Assembly (NCBI RefSeq): GCF_020740795.1 | Contig: NC_067286.1 | Span: 2,971,990-3,035,989, forward strand | DNA from: Apus apus | Lineage: Eukaryota; Chordata; Aves; Apodiformes; Apodidae | Direction of reading: 5' to 3' | Length of the DNA stretch: 64,000 nt | Shown here: piece by piece, positions 1 through 14,735 of the stretch | How the letters are laid out: every line of letters starts with the position of its first letter | Position numbering within the stretch: the stretch's first letter is position 1 | Notes under the pieces: generated by a model | The model's input: the letters and a program-made list of their open reading frames with translations, nothing else | Told to the model about the DNA's origin: nothing | Database searches by the model: none | Position numbers and translations under genes: made by a program

Positions 1-3000
1 GACCAGAGACACAAAGCAGCTTCAGGGATGATGTTGCTGGGTGTTGGTGTCACAAATGCAACCTGGTTGCCTTTTTCTTGGCTTTAGGGAGGGCTGCTCA
101 CCCCTCCCTCTGTGGAGTGGGACCGGATCGATGCAGGAGATTGCAGGACAACTTGTTTGATTTGAGATCCTGCCTCAATGATTGTACTCATGGAACCATA
201 CAAAAATCTGAAGTACTTCATAACACACCTTTTCTTTACAAATACTCACCCATATGCACTTCAAAACACACCCCCATGCTATGTCAAATCTATGTACTTT
301 CAGTTTTCCTCCCTCCCAAGGATTAAAGAAGGATATGCAACAGGAATGACAATATTGAGGTTTGATCTTACACACCCTGATGGCAAAAGGAGTCAGTCCG
401 ACTAAGGGCCACACAAAACAGAAAGCCAGACCCCAAGATACAGACTTCTTCCCTTAATTTTCCACTGAGTGATGCTCTTTTTTCTGTTCCTAGAAAGGGG
501 AAGGCAATAGATGAGCTGGGAATGTCCAGGGCCCTCACTCTGGGCAAGAGCAATTTCTCTCTGGAGTTGTACAGGCTCTATAAATACATAGCACAGGTGG
601 GGGGGCTTTAACTGGACAAGTATAGCTGCAGCTATACATGTTTAATGCTCCTATGAATAGGGCCAGAATAAATAGGCAAGCAGACATATGTAATATTTTT
701 TCATAATTAACTTTTTTGTTGACAATGCCTGTAAACCAAGAACAAACATAAATTTATCACTGCTAGGTCTTCCAGAATTATAACGAAAAATTATGGCCAG
801 GGGCAAAGAATTGTTTCAGTGTTGGGAAGAGATCCCATTGTCATTTTAATATTGGAGGTAATTCCTAAGACTTGGCTCTCAGGAAGGTGAGATTTCAGGA
901 TAGTATCTTTGCAGGCTCATAACACCCAGAGCAGTGGCCCTGCACATGGGGTCCAACCTACAGAAACACGCAGGCCTGTTGCCACCACAGAGACAGCAGC
1001 TTGAGCTGTCACAGAGAACTCCAGGGAAATGCTGTTCCTCTCAGGCATCACCCATTTTTGCTTCATTGCCAAGTCATCTATCCTCACATTGCCTTTGGAG
1101 GTAGTAAAAGAAATGCATTAAAGGTGAAAAAATTTTACACACCCCCTCTTCCCCAGAAAGCCCTGATATATTGTGTATTGCATCATTTCTGAGATCACTG
1201 AGAGCATCATCATGCCTCAGGCATGCCCAGGGCTCCTGACATCTACTACCAAACATTTCTCTGCACCAAAACCTTTCCTGAAGCTGAATTAACCCATCCC
1301 TAACTCAGGCACATGTTCCCCCATCCAGTGATGGTCCAGCTTGCCCTGAGGTTGAAGAGAAGTGGAGCAGGGCCAGCCTGACCCCATGCTGCCCCTGCTT
1401 GCCTGGGGAAGGGCAGAGATGAGGCTCCAAGCCCCATCTCTCCTTCTCAGACTTGCATGTTCTAAAAGGTCCCTGCTTAACATTTTCTGACTCATCTGTG
1501 ACATCTACCAAGTTGTCTGTATCTAATCTGTGCTAATAAAAATCAGCATGACAAAACACTGCCTGGTGTATAAATAGCCCCAGCTTTCAAGGCAGCCACT
1601 GGGTTTATAGGGCCAGATTTGGCTGTTCACACTTTACCACTTGGCTTCTACCACAGCCTATTAACTGACCATGCAAGTGGCCAATTAAAGAGAGTCTGTT
1701 AAGGGGTGAGGAGGCTTTTGATAAGGGCTAGTGAGCAAATCAGCAAGGAAGTTGAAAGGAATTCCCCGAAACACTGCAGCTCCCTTTATATGACCCAAAG
1801 TATTGGTGCTTGCCAAGCACAGAGGAGAACAGATTGTTAATGCCCAGAACCCAGTGTGAGGCTAAAATAGAATTTTGAAACACACAAACAAAACAAAACA
1901 ACCACAAAAAGCAAGGAAAAAAAATCCCACTCCAGTTCTTCTTCTACCAAATAATCCAAACACAGATGAGATAGTGCAAAATTGTAATACCTACCTGGAT
2001 TTTAGGCAATACAACCTGCAAAAGGGAGGCACAGCCCCATATTGGTTTCCTGCACACCAACCATGATTTGTGGGCTTCAGACAAGAAATATGACTCTGAA
2101 CTGTTTGTTTTTAAAATAGATTACTTAAAAAAACAGCTTAATGTCATGCCAAGAAGTGCCTAAGGCCAGTCACTTCAGGCAGACCAACTGCTTAATATAA
2201 ACCAAATAATTTCTTATATCATAAGTTTGATTATGTATGAAAATAAAGTAGTTAGTGCTGTCTGTAGAACAGATTTATTGGTGTGGGTTTTTTTTTTCAT
2301 TTTTAAGACTATTTCTTGATACTTTAAGATTTATAAAAAGCAGACTAATGCTTTGAAAACCAAGGATGACTGTATTTTCCTTTTTGCAAGCATGTCCAAA
2401 AATGCTGCAACCCCTTTGGATGATGATAAAAGATATGTCTTGTTCATGCTAAAGGTAAACTGAATCTTGAGAAGAATTTCTTAGCAGAGTCTCCTGCTGC
2501 TAAAGGACCTGTAACCTGAGTGGTCCTGTGCTGGGAGAGAAGAAAGTGGAGAAAATGAAGGAGGCATTTACTAATAGGTTCCCTATATGCTTTGTTACAG
2601 AGGCAGAAATGATATAGTGAATGGAAGGTTTTTGAGGAGGCAATAGTTCAATGCCACACTGGAGAATCAGATGTTGGTGTCACCTCTGCCACCAGGTCAC
2701 CTGTGATGCTAACAACGTGGTGCAGCAAGTGGTCCAGCCTTTCCTTTCTGAATGCCCAAAGTGGCCCCATGAAGTGTGGTGAAGATGGTGAGCACCCAAA
2801 CCTAAGCTCAGCTGTGTGGTGGTGGTGGGTGTAAATGATGCCCTGGGTAATGACAAGTACTAGGAAATATTGGGAAGGTTTCAACCTGGGCAGTTTATAT
2901 TACAGCACCTCTTTGACACTAATACCTCTGTACTTCAGCTCTTGGCTCCCAAGCTGTCATTAGACAGTGTTTAAAATATATCCATGAATATACAAAAATT

Positions 3001-4892
3001 GGTGAGACCCACAGATACTGAGTTTGTGAGAGGGTGAGGTCAGTGAGTCGTGCAGCAAAACAAAACTAGGAATGGATGGTTGTTTAGTGAACACCAGCTG
3101 TACTGGGCACTGAATGGGGCAGGACTCTTGGCCAAAAAAAAGGTGATGTATGACAAGATTTTAGTTGCCTGGGCAGGTTTAATGAAGTGTTTCTTAAATT
3201 CTGAGTGCTGGATTGACCTTGGGTATCTTCCAGTGTCATTCTGTGTGTACATGCAATTACATTACTGATCATACTATTTTATGGGAGGTAGATACAGAAG
3301 TGCTCATTCTCTCTGACTCCCCAGGCTGTGTTGACCTTCACTATCGTTCATTCACACTCCTTCATATAGGTTAAAGAAAGTGATTTAGTGATGTTTGTAC
3401 CAATTAACATATTCCAGATTCAAATTGGTTGCTAATCAGGTTACCTCTGAAGTACAAATCAGATCTTTATCAGCTTAAAGGTATTTGGCAAGTGTCAAAG
3501 CCACTTGGTAAAACTCTGTGCTTTCTGGGGAACTGCTATTTACATCCTTTTTCATTATCTCCACAGCTACAGCTGTTTGCTTCCAGTGCCTTCAAGAAAA
3601 GTGTTTGTAATGCTAGCTGGGGCCAGTGCAGCTGCTGAATATCATTGAAGTTAAGGGTGCTTGTGAGAAGAAAGGGAGTTACCACCTGTGGGATGAGCAT
3701 CCATGAGAGACAGGAGAGACCTCAACCTCACGGGCATCTTGGTCAAGAAGTTTAGAAGAAATGTCCAGCCATGCACCTTGGACTGATGGCTGCTCGGAAA
3801 GCTTGAGGGCTCATCCACAAGAACATTTTGGAGCTTTTGTTGGATAAACATATTTTATAAGCTCTTTTGCTTGGCCAGGTGGTAGCTGGGTGCCTGCTCT
3901 GATCCCCTGCCTGGGTGGGGATTGCCCCAGGCTGGCTCAGAGCAGCTCATGCTTGAACATCACAGTGGGACAAATGGCCCCCAGAAAGGCTCCTTCATCA
4001 CCAAGCCAAGGCTGCTCCATTACCTCCCCATGCCTATCCTCAGCACTGACACACAGCACCATCACAGCTGCTTCCCATCCAACAGCCCTCTCCCAGTCAC
4101 CCCCCCAGCCAGGAAAGACCAGGGAGAGCATGAGCTCCTCCATCAGACACCCTCCAGGGTGACGACCACCGCTCTGCCAGTCCTCAGGATCCCCCTCCTC
4201 TCCCCTCCCTCCCAACTAACACTAACCAACAGGATGGCTCCATATTACCTGGTGGGAAAGGACACATTCCAGCTCCCTGGCTCTCATCTTCCATGCTGAA
4301 TCCTTCTCCAGTCCTTCTTGCAAGAAACCCCGACGCTAAGGCCAGCGGGAGCATGTCAGCCAGCAGTTGCACATTAACCCAAGCAGTCAGGTTGCTATCT
4401 TGCCCGTGCAGGCTCCCTCTGGAGCCAGAGTGTCTTTTTCATGGGTGCTTTTCCTTCAAATGAGGGCTGAGATAAGCGGGCTGATCTCCCTGGGGCAGCT
4501 GGGAGGTTACTGCTGGCCAACGACCGCAGGTCCTGCCGGCAGAGGCCGTGCCCGCCTGGCCGGGCAGCTCCAACCTGCCAACGGCCAGGACTCTGCCATG
4601 TATTGTAGCTTTTCCAAAGATCCAAGGAAAATTTCCTCCGTTGCTTTTTCTCCTTTGTTTTTGACTTTCCTCTGTTGGGGCTGAGGCACTGGCACTGCCT
4701 TTCCCCACCAGCCCTGCCCATGCCCAGCTTCCTCCTCCCACCCAGTGGGCTGCATCTGCCCCGAAACATCCTCTGTCCAATCTAGCTCTCTTCCTTCTTC
4801 CACACTGTCCTGTTTTGACACCTTTTGCTCTAGTTTTGCCATTTCTCCTTTTCCCTCATATGCCTGCTTTGATTTTCTACACACCTTTTTGT
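1..4892. other. Intergenic, no gene recognised
   Basis: AT-rich sequence up to about 3880, then a more GC-rich stretch (3880-4790). ORFs on both strands there look like by-products of base composition: no family resemblance and no consistent frame. An A/C-rich tract lies at 1878-1925. Confidence 0.6.
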
Positions 4893-5350
4893 GGAGGGCC
4901 ATAAATATGACCAAGGGCTGAAGCACCTCTCCTGTGCAGACAGGCTGAGATCATTGGCGTTGCTCAGCCTGGAGAAGATAAGGACCCAGGGAGACCTTAT
5001 TGAGGCCTTCCAGTATCTGAAGGGGCTACAGGAAAGCTGGAGAGGGACTTTTTACAAGGGTATGGTGTGATAGGACAAGGGGAAATGGCTTCAAACTGAA
5101 AGAGGGGAGATGTAGATTAAATATTAGGAAGATATTCTTCACTATAAGAGTGGTGAGACACTGGAACAGGTTGCCCAGAGAAGCCATGGATACCCCCTCC
5201 CTGGAAGTGTTCAAGGCCAGCCTGGATGGGGCTTGGAGCAACCTGGTCTACTGGGAGGTGTCCCTGCCCATGGCAGGGGGGTTGGAACTAGATGATCTTT
5301 CAGGTCCCTTCCAAACCAGACTGTTCTGTGATGTGGTGGTTCTGTGTTTC
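4893..5350 (+). mobile_element. CR1 LINE 3' end, plus orientation
   Basis: A typical truncated avian CR1 tail: gagggccataaatatgacc..., gctcagcctggagaagataag, actggaacaggttgcccaga, and tccctgcccatggcaggggg before the 3' end. It begins with no upstream ORF2 sequence that I recognise. Confidence 0.9.
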
Positions 5351-5673
5351 TCATTGTGTTACCTCCAATCACTCACTCTCCCTTTCTCTCCCACCTTTTC
5401 TACTCTTCCTCTTTCCCTTGAGATCTTTTGCTAGATTTTATTCTGGAGACCTTATGAATCATGCTGAGGCCAAAGATGCTCAAGCTTTAACCAAGCACAT
5501 ATCTGGACCTTCCTTCTGCAGCTGGTGGGGGTCAGAACAAGGGTTAATGCAAACTCTGCCATCACAGGAGCAACTTGGACCTCGTATCCCACTCCGTGAC
5601 TCAAATTTATTCCTACAGGTGTCAAAATGCATAGACCATGTGCTAAGGTCTTTCAGGGTAGGTTTATTTTTGA

Positions 5674-6003
5674 AGAATTATAGAACAATAGAATGGTTTG
5701 AGTTGGAAGGAACCTTTAAAGATGATCTAGTCCAACCCCCCCTGCAATGAGCAGAGACATCTTCACCCAGGTCAGGTGGCTCAGAGCCTCATCCAGCTTG
5801 ACCTTGAATATTTCCAGGGATGAGGCATCTAGAAATTCTGGACAACCCATGCCCGTGTTTCACCATCTTTATCTTGAAAAAATTCTCCCCAGGATCTAGT
5901 TTGAACCTACTTTCTTTTAGTTTATAACTCTTTCTAACCACTCTGGTTGGTTTTCACCTTCTGTGGTAAGTACAAGCCCCTTCTCAGGTCTTCACAGAAC
6001 TGC
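5674..6003 (-). mobile_element. CR1 LINE fragment, minus orientation, diverged
   Basis: Starts tatagaacaatagaatgg, then gagttggaaggaaccttt and gatctagtccaacccccc, the reverse complement of a CR1 3' end. More diverged than the neighbouring plus-strand copy, 320 bp away in inverted orientation. Confidence 0.85.
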
Positions 6004-9000
6004 TCACTTGTTTGTTGCTTTATTTTGACCCATGTATCTCCAGTCCTTCAAAATTTCTCCCTGGTGCCTGAGGGTTACTGGGGATCAAACCAGCTTCAGA
6101 GAGCAATGGCCTAGCCATGGCCACACACATCCACCTGAAGAACAAGGTGTGTTCATCCCAAACCATCATAGAAACAGAATTATACCATCAAGTGTCTGCT
6201 CATCAGCCAGGAAAGCATAAAACCCAGGTCCTTTGTGCTCCCTGATATGTTATCAGATGTGATTCACTGGCCTGTATCTGTTTTGGCAATCGTAGTGTGG
6301 GCAATTCAGCTCAGGGCTCTTCAGCATGTTAAGCCTGGTCAAGGAAAAGCACTCCTGTATTTATAGAACTATTGAAGTTATAAAAACAGCTATGATAGTC
6401 TTATGCCATGCAAGGAAGATATGGGATACTCAAAGCAAAGTGTGTTTTAGGCAGAAAGATGTCTATCTAGATGGCCATCTCTGCACTTAGCTTTGTGTTA
6501 CATAGTGATTGCACTGTAAACAACCTGAATGCAGAAACACTGCTGAGGTCAGATCTATAAATGGAAACCTAAGAGGTGACACAGTAAGATAAGTTGCAAG
6601 CCTTTGACCATGAAGTTCAGAAATCAAACATCTTCCACAAATCTTTAGTAATACTAGTCACATCCAAGATAGCCGCTTGTTTGAAATTAATTCTTGTGGT
6701 TTATTCTGCTCATTTAAAGATATAAATACAGAAATGTAAAATCTGAATGATAGGATAGGTATTCTAGCCATAAAGTACCATTGTATGCCATGCCTTGGCA
6801 AATAGCTCCTGGAGTTAATGTTTTGGACCAATGGTTACTGAAATGTGACTTCCTGGGATTGTTGCTCAGGCTGTACTAGGGTAGATCTTGTTCAGAAAAC
6901 TTTATCATTTCAGAATACATCTTAGTCCAAAGCATGGAAGAAAAGGCTAAATATGACAACAATTATGAATGTGCTGAAAATCTTATCAAAATACTTCCTG
7001 AGATTAAAAATTGAGGCATTTCGTTTCCATCTGAGGTTTTCAGGCTGTATATTATCAAATCAATATCACAATGGCAACGGTCACACTTTTAGAAATCTGA
7101 CTGTAATTACTTTGTTTCTAAACGGAGTCCTCCTATGCACACCTGTGAGGTCCTGGTAGAATAATTAGCACATATCATTAGGACTTAATTTGGATCCTTT
7201 AAGCCCCAGCTTATTGGTAATCAGAGGTACTCAGCAAAATGAAGGGCAGAAAAATAGATCAGTTAAAACGTTTCGTGAATAAAGGCTGAAAAGTCAAGAA
7301 ATACCTCTTCAGATGTGAACTGTTGGAAGGAAAATCTCCTGATACTTTCTGCTTGGCAGTCAGGTGGCCTTGCAGAATGAGGGAATGTGCTTGGAAGAAC
7401 ATTCTCTATGGGGAGTTGAAAAAAATGCTCGTGCTCTTCTGCAGAGTGTTCACAGAAAAGACCTCAGGCTCCCAGTGCAGTCATTGAGTGACTCGTGCTG
7501 AATGGTTGATTAATAGTCATGAAAATATTCAGCTGGAATCACCTTGTTGTGACTCTTTCAGAAAGGTGATCAGTTGCTGAAACACAGACTGTAAATGGAT
7601 TTAATGAAAAGTTGTATCTGCTCATGTGGGTACCACAGCTGGAGACTGAAAATGGTCGTGTTCACTTCTGCTGGTGACACATCTGAGGTTTCTTTCTGTT
7701 AGATGATGGGGTGCAAATCTGCATTTGTTCATTGTTCACACTCTCCAAAAGTTAATTAAGAAAAATATGGGAGCAAATATGCACCTGCTTGCCAGGTTTT
7801 TTTCTGATTCTATTCACAGGAGCTTCAAACATGCTGTCCTCTTGATTCTGCTGAAAGCCCCACTAGCTCTGCAGGTGTCTCCAGATTTCCAGGCACAGTC
7901 GGGCACTCACCTGGACGAGCTGCTGTGTTAACAGAATTGCCTTTACATGTGACCATCCATAAAAATATCTTTGTTGTGTTGGTGGTTGGAGTGCACTAGA
8001 GGATATAAGCCTTGATAAAAGGGAAGAGAGCATGAACTGACAATCACAAATCTACATTTCAGGCAGAACCAGTATGGGTTCTTGATGCACTCTGCTGAAG
8101 GGTCACAAAAAAGTACCCAGCCACAGGTCTGTGAATGTTGGTTGATATATATATATATATATATATACATGACTTTAAAATACCTCTGCTAGCTGTCAAC
8201 ATCTATTCATGTTTTACCTTTCATGGGGAATCTATGAAATATCACCAAAAGGTACAACTCACAACTTTGTTCAAATGGTGACACTATGGGAGGATCCACT
8301 TAATTATTCTGCTAAAGAAAATAGTTAAACCAATCAATGTTAATTCATTTTAGAATTGACAGAAGCACCTAGAAAATGGAGCTAGTCTAGAAGTCTGCTT
8401 AATGACACACAGCTCCAGGATATTTCTGTGGTTTTCTGTAAATAAAATCCACTTGTAAGTTAATGAAAATAATCAGAAAGACTAACTTAGTTTTTAAGAA
8501 GCAGCGAGCCACAACCATGTTGGTAAGAAAATGACATGCAACAAAAAACACCTTGTGGTAAAAACATTCGTTTTGCTCCTGCTAAGGAGATGACAAGGTT
8601 ATCATTTGTAAAATAAGCATATTCCTGTTAATTAAATTAAAGACTCGGGGTGCATAAGCAAATACTAATCACAGGAGAGAAAGAGGGAGATGCTGAGCTT
8701 CACACATAATTTGTTTCTGGCTACTTAGCAGGGATATGACAGACATTTGCTAAGTAGAAAGCAAATATTTACTATTTAGTTCACCTACCCAGCTAACGCC
8801 TCTGAGCCTCCATCAGCAAAAGCTGCCTCCTTTGGCAGAGAGGATGGTTTGCTGTGAAAAACTTTTACTGTGATGGCTTTAAAAGAGCATTTGCTGCCAA
8901 TGTAAAGATGTATCAGCACTGGCTAAATAACAAACATACAATTATATACCTTCTAGTCACAGTATGTTTCATATTTCAGCCCTGGTTAAGGTCCACTGAA

Positions 9001-9060
9001 GTGAGTAGGGAGACTTCTATTGACTCCAGTCAACTCAAGCCCTAAATCAAATGCTGGAAA
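6004..9060. other. Intergenic, no gene recognised
   Basis: AT-rich, with an (AT)n microsatellite at 8145-8167. No CR1 or coding sequence seen. Confidence 0.6.
8145..8167. repeat. (AT)n microsatellite
   Basis: Uninterrupted AT dinucleotide run of about 11.5 units. Confidence 0.95.
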
Positions 9061-9135
9061 ATAAATATCAGAGAATGCCTGGTTGGAAGGAACCTCAAGG
9101 ATCATCAGGTCCAAACTTTCTAGGTGGCAACACAG
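9061..9135 (-). mobile_element. CR1 remnant, minus orientation
   Basis: tcagagaatgcctggttgg, then aaggaacctcaaggatcatc and aggtccaaac match the reversed CR1 3' end; only about 75 bp survives. Confidence 0.6.
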
Positions 9136-10223
9136 TTTAGATGAGAAACACGGTTTAGACGAGCTATAAATATCCTCAGCATGTCTCCCCAGATATGTAT
9201 GCCAAAGTAATCAGATCAAAATAATCCGTGCTCCACCTCATGCAGGTTCATGGTGACTGTCTTCATAGGGTTTGGAAAAGTCTTTTCCACACTGCCTGTC
9301 CCCTGAAATGGCAAAATAAATGGCAGTCCCTGGAAGGGTTTTGCCCCATCCAGCTGTCTCAGAGCTCCAGCCCATGCTCCATGGCTAAACAAGCCATGCA
9401 ACCTCAAGACAGAGAGGAAACTCCCTTTTGGGATTCATTGCTGGACACCCCACTCATGCCTGCACCCAAAACTTGCCACTTCAGCTGACTGCCTTCAACA
9501 AGGACTCTTGTCTTAGGGAGGCATTCATGCAGTTTTGCTAAATGTCAGCTCCAAATGGTGGCAGCCAAAACAAAGCAGGAGGAATGCTGTGTCATGGCAT
9601 GGGCTGCAAACTGGCAGAGGACCCAAAATTAACAAAGAGGTTTCAAATAAGTGTTGCAAGAATGTGTTCCTGGGGAGGAGAAGGGGAGGGAGGACTGATG
9701 GACTTGGGTGGGAACTGGCTGTTTGAAAACCTGTCTTGTCTAAGATACAGCCCTTTCTTGTTCTCCACTTGTCAGAAATTGGAGACTAAAAAAGAGATTC
9801 CTTAATTTCTGTGCTTATTTAAAAAAAAATAAAAACACTGCAATGGGTGGGCACTGATGTAGTAAAAGCTTTATTTACATGGAGCTCTCAGACCAAATGT
9901 TTTAATGGTATTAGTGTCATCCATTGTAGTTTGTTTTTATTCCTACTCTGAGCTATATATGACAGGGTAATTAACCACAGGTTATTAACCTCTCTTATTC
10001 ACCAAAGGGTATTAGAGTTTAAATGAGCTGAGATATGGACTCATTGAACTGCTAACTGGGATGTGAAATTTCCTGCTTTCACCAGCCTTAGCACCAGGAA
10101 GGAGAGGCTGCAAATGCAATTCTTGACTTCAGAAGGGCTCAAGGGAAGACCAATAAACTTTGGAAATCAGCAAATGATTGGCACTGGACACCTTGTTTGA
10201 AACAATAGTGAAAATGTAATATC
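9136..10223. other. Intergenic, no gene recognised
   Basis: No CR1, exon or other feature recognised; two overlapping plus-strand ORFs near 9535-9805 lack family resemblance. Confidence 0.55.
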
Positions 10224-10572
10224 CTAGAATGATAGAATGGTTGAAGTTGGAAGTGACCTTACAGATAATCTAGATTCAGGCCCCCTGGCATGGGCAGGGA
10301 CACCTCCCACCAGCCCAGGCTGCTCCAAGCCCCATCCAACCTGCCCTTCAACACTGCCAGGGATGGGGCAGCCACAGCTTCCCTGGGCAACCTGGGCCAG
10401 GGTCTCACCACTCTCACACTAAGAGAATTTCCTCCTAATGCCTAACCTAAATCTCCCCTCTCTCAATTTGAAACCATTGCCCTTTTTCCTGTCACTCCAT
10501 GTCCTTGTAAAAAGTCCCTCTCCAGCTTTCCTGGAGCCCCTTCAGGCATTGGAAGGCTGCGATAAAGTCTTA
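10224..10572 (-). mobile_element. CR1 LINE 3' end, minus orientation
   Basis: Starts agaatgatagaatggttgaa, then ggcagggacacctcccacca and gggatggggcagccacagct, ending near cttcaggcattggaaggctg. Well preserved. Confidence 0.92.
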
Positions 10573-13500
10573 TAAAAGTGTTATAAAATCATTAGCAGCC
10601 ACAAGGATAAAGACAAAAGAGTGGGCAGGATACCAATGAGATTTTACAGAGAAAGTTACACCTCAACTGTGTAGTTTTGGACAAGTCCCCCTGCCCAAGG
10701 CTGACATAGGGTAAGAGGGATGTCTTGGAACTCCTGTCCCCTGAAAACACCAGAGCTGTAATCAGACATCATGAAATTAAATGTTACCCTCATTATAAAC
10801 TGTTGAGTACAATGGTGCAGATTGCAACCTTCACTTCGTTAAGTCCCTCTGCCAAATGCTGCCAGAGGTGGAAGAATGACTCTGGAAGATCTTTTTTATC
10901 TTGTTGTTCTGCTGGTACCTGCAGCCCACCACCACCGCTGCGGCAGGATCCTGCACTAGACTCCTCTTCAATCACACTCACTTTTATGTTCTTGCAAATC
11001 TGTCCAGAGATACTTTTCCAGTGAAAATGAAATATTTGAAGGATGTTAAAAACCACAGTTCTGGCTTTATCCAATCCCAATAGCTCAACGTGAGACCCAA
11101 CCGGAACGCAGAGAAAGTGTGAATTTGGAAAACCCTTGGTCTTATGTCCTAAGCAGCAAACTTGTATGTTTAACACAGCAACCTTGAAACTCCAAACCTG
11201 TTTATTCACTTACCTGGGAAGAAGTGGCCAGCACTCTAAATCTGATGGTACCTCAAATGCAATAGCTTGTTTCGCCAAGTCTTTCAAAAAGTAAGGACGG
11301 CTACTCCCATTTCTGGGTGAGAACATGCACATTGGTTTTGAGCTGTGACACTAACAAGTTTTCCACAGACACGGCTTCCACAAAGCAGCCTTTGAATGAT
11401 AATGACATTTTGTCACTCCTTATGTGGACGGAAGTTGAATCTAGAAGTAAAAGATAATTAAATACTAGGCTGGAGAGACTGAATTAAGACTCGTGTTCAA
11501 ACTGATCCCACCATTTCTCATTTGATTGGCAGGACACTCTCAGCTCTGTCATGGCAGGCTGGGGACACCCAGCATTGCAGCAAAGCCTTCAAGCAGGTCT
11601 TGAATTGACTGTGAAGAACAAACTCCAGTCCCCAGCCCTGGTTATTCCTACAGCAACACAGCAAAGCCCATGGGCCCAGATTGCTTATTCTTTGAAGGCG
11701 AGTGACAAAGAGAATGAAAGAAACAATCAGCAAAGCAAGTCACAAGTGAGCAACGTGCAATTTCAAGCAAGTTAAAGCAAAAGAAGAGAGGGGCATTTGT
11801 AAGTGCTGTGCATCCTGCTGGTCTTTTGTAAAGCCAGCTGTGAAACAAACGCCTGCTCATAGTTAGGTGTGCAGGCTTCCAGATGTGCAGACATCAGCCT
11901 GCAGACATCAAAAGGACCAACATTCAGAACCATTACCTGAGCACCACCTTTTTGGATTTCAAAGGGGAACCAGCTGAACTTTCCCTGTAATCACTATCTT
12001 GCAACAGCCCTTTGATGAACCAGCTCGTACAGGAGGGTTGTGTCAGTCAAATAAAGAGGGTGCTGGCATTTCATTTTCTTCTCCTAGGAGCTAGCTGCTC
12101 GTGTCCCTAAGATCCCACACAGACCTGCTCTTCATTTTGAGGGATTGAATGGGATTATACAGCAGCCTCAAGTGGGAAAAGGCAAAACCATCGAGTGGAA
12201 TGGTGGGCAAAATCTGTGGTTGTATACTGGCAATGGTGGAAGAATAACAGCACTACGTTCTCAGGGTAAGGGGAAATGAGCTGATAAACCCCTTGCAACT
12301 GCATTTGGCATTTTGTAATTTGGTTACTTTGCTTTCTGGAGCTTTATAAGTTACCTCTCAGCTCAGAATGGTTGAATGTGCTGTGCCAGTCACAAACGGG
12401 ATGTCGTAAACTGCCCACAATGAGTTGATTACTTTTAGTAATTAATTAACCTGTGATTGCTTATACAAAGACTATCCAGTGGACACTTTCTAATGTGAAT
12501 CCAGGATTGGGACTGGTACCCATTGCAAAGATAAGAACTTTCTGTATGTAGGATGTGCACACACATCGTATTTCCTGCCCTTCTGCCCTTCATACCCTGC
12601 CTTCTCTGCACCTTGGGTGAGTAACCTGCACCATCAAAAATGCCTCCGAGTTGTGCTTCTAAAGTGTTGCTGATCAATCCTTCAAACCAACAACTGTTTT
12701 CCTCCGTAGTGTTCACAGAAAACGACTTGGCCATTACATTTGTAATGGTCAGTAATTCAGTGGATATAAAAACATGAATGGATACCTCTTGGCCACTTTC
12801 TCCATCCTTTCCCTTCTTACATGACCATAGCAGAGAATGAAGAAAGGACAAAGGTTCCTGTAGACATGAGATTTAAGACCCACATCAGTCTTAACAAAAC
12901 CCACATGAGGTTTAATTAAACCATTAAGGAAGCATCTTGTCCTGTGATGCTGTAGAGGAGAAATTCATGTCAGATTTAGTTCCTACTCGCTGTATTGCAT
13001 TCCAGATAAGAGGTTCATTCTTTAAACTCTGATTCTATCTTCTATAGCCCCAGAAAAAGAAAAAAAGAAAAAAACCTCAAAACTATAAACCAGCTGTAAA
13101 CAGGAGCATCTGCCCCCAATATTTCTGAGATATGTGATCTGCCTCATTTCCCTGTCAGGATTTTGTGCAATTTGCCATTTTCTGGCTGGGAAAAGTGGTG
13201 TTTTCCCAAGAGGAAATTCAAGGGTTTTGCCACAGACCTCATCCTTTTTGATCACATCTTGTTTTTTTTTATCTAGCAGCCTGGTTTGCATAGCTACCTT
13301 GGTAGCTTTCCCAGAAGTAAATAAGAAGTTGATGATAATCCCCTCCACAGTTCCTTAGACCTACACTTCAGAAACCTGAGAACAAAGAGCCAGAAATCAC
13401 CTTGTAAACAGAGCTCAGCCCACACCAAGAGCAGGGAGACTGATATAAAAGCTCAGGTGTGAGAATTCACCACACTTTGGTTCACACTCTTCACTTCATT

Positions 13501-14735
13501 AGCTTAAGTTGGCAGAGCAGGGAATTGGAATATGAAGGAGAGAGTCAAAGCATCTAAAGTAGCTAATAAAATACAACCATATTTTGTGCTGAGCAAAGAA
13601 ATAGAAACTATAGTAGAGTTTATCAGATGCCATGACAAGATTTGGAATTACTGGACCTGCTGTCTCTCAAGAACAGGGAAAAAAAAACCAAAAAAAGAAG
13701 AAAAAAAAAGGTGTTAATTTAAGAAAACAAAAGCTGTTGTGAATATCATGAATTGTCCCATAGTAGTCCCTAGGTGCTGAGGACCTGGCATCCCCACTGG
13801 ACACTGTTCAAGAGGGTTGCTTCAGGCAAAGTCTAATCTGGTCCCATGGACCAAAGAGCCATTAACAGCATGTCAGGGGCCTTCACTGAGCACATATTCA
13901 GGTTTAGTTTAAACCAAAGAGAATCCAGCCCACATGCTCTGATAACATCTACTCCAAAAAGCAAAACGAAGCTCAGCAAGGAGGGAAACCCATTTCCCTT
14001 CAAATAATTTATCCTGACTTAAGCTAAAATGCTGCTGAAAACAGCCCCTTTTTCCACTAACACACTGCACGTGGGGGGAAAAAAAAAACCCACCACGTGT
14101 TTTGAGCTCATTTTCTTCTAAATCCCCGTGGACAGTTCATGAGAAGTAGTGCACAGGTATGTACACCTGCTGAGTGCACAGCTCAGGTAAGCTCATTCAG
14201 CCACCTTCATTCAGTTCCTCCTCCCTACCATGAAGCCTTCCAGACTAAGGCAGGCACATCTGCTTCCCACTTCAAGACACCTTCATTTTCCTGTGCCACC
14301 CTCACCACCAGCCGTGCTGCTGAAGGACTGGATTTTACTCCCCACTGGCAGCCAGCAGATGTGGGGCAGGATTATAAGGTCAGCAGCCACACCAGGCCAG
14401 GGCACCCTCCCTCCCCCAAGGACCCTTGCACCAGCATCCCTTGCACCCTGGAGAAGATGCTCACCAGCACGAGCAGCTCTCCTCCCACCCTAAACCCAAA
14501 GGAAAGGCCTGCAAACCAAAACCATGGGCAGTCTCCTTGTGATTTTTCCTCTCTTTGCTTTCCTCAGTTTGATTTATAATGTGGGTGCCATGGAGACACT
14601 CTGGTTTCCCTGGGCTGTAAAGTAGCAGGTCCTTGCTCACAGAAGCAGCTACATGGAAACAGTCAATCCCTCCTTTCCTGTGAGCATCAGTCCTGAGAAA
14701 CAAAAGGTTATTTATTTTCCACTGCTAGTTCAGTC

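Noticed and set aside
1878-1925. A/C-rich tracts (caaaa, ccaaa) here and at 26105, 30497, 32320, 40741 and others as a special repeat family
   Set aside because: No consistent unit or boundary; ordinary low-complexity sequence.
3890-4930. Overlapping ORFs of 90-139 codons on both strands
   Set aside because: Several frames open at once in a GC-richer patch, no splice structure, no recognisable domain.
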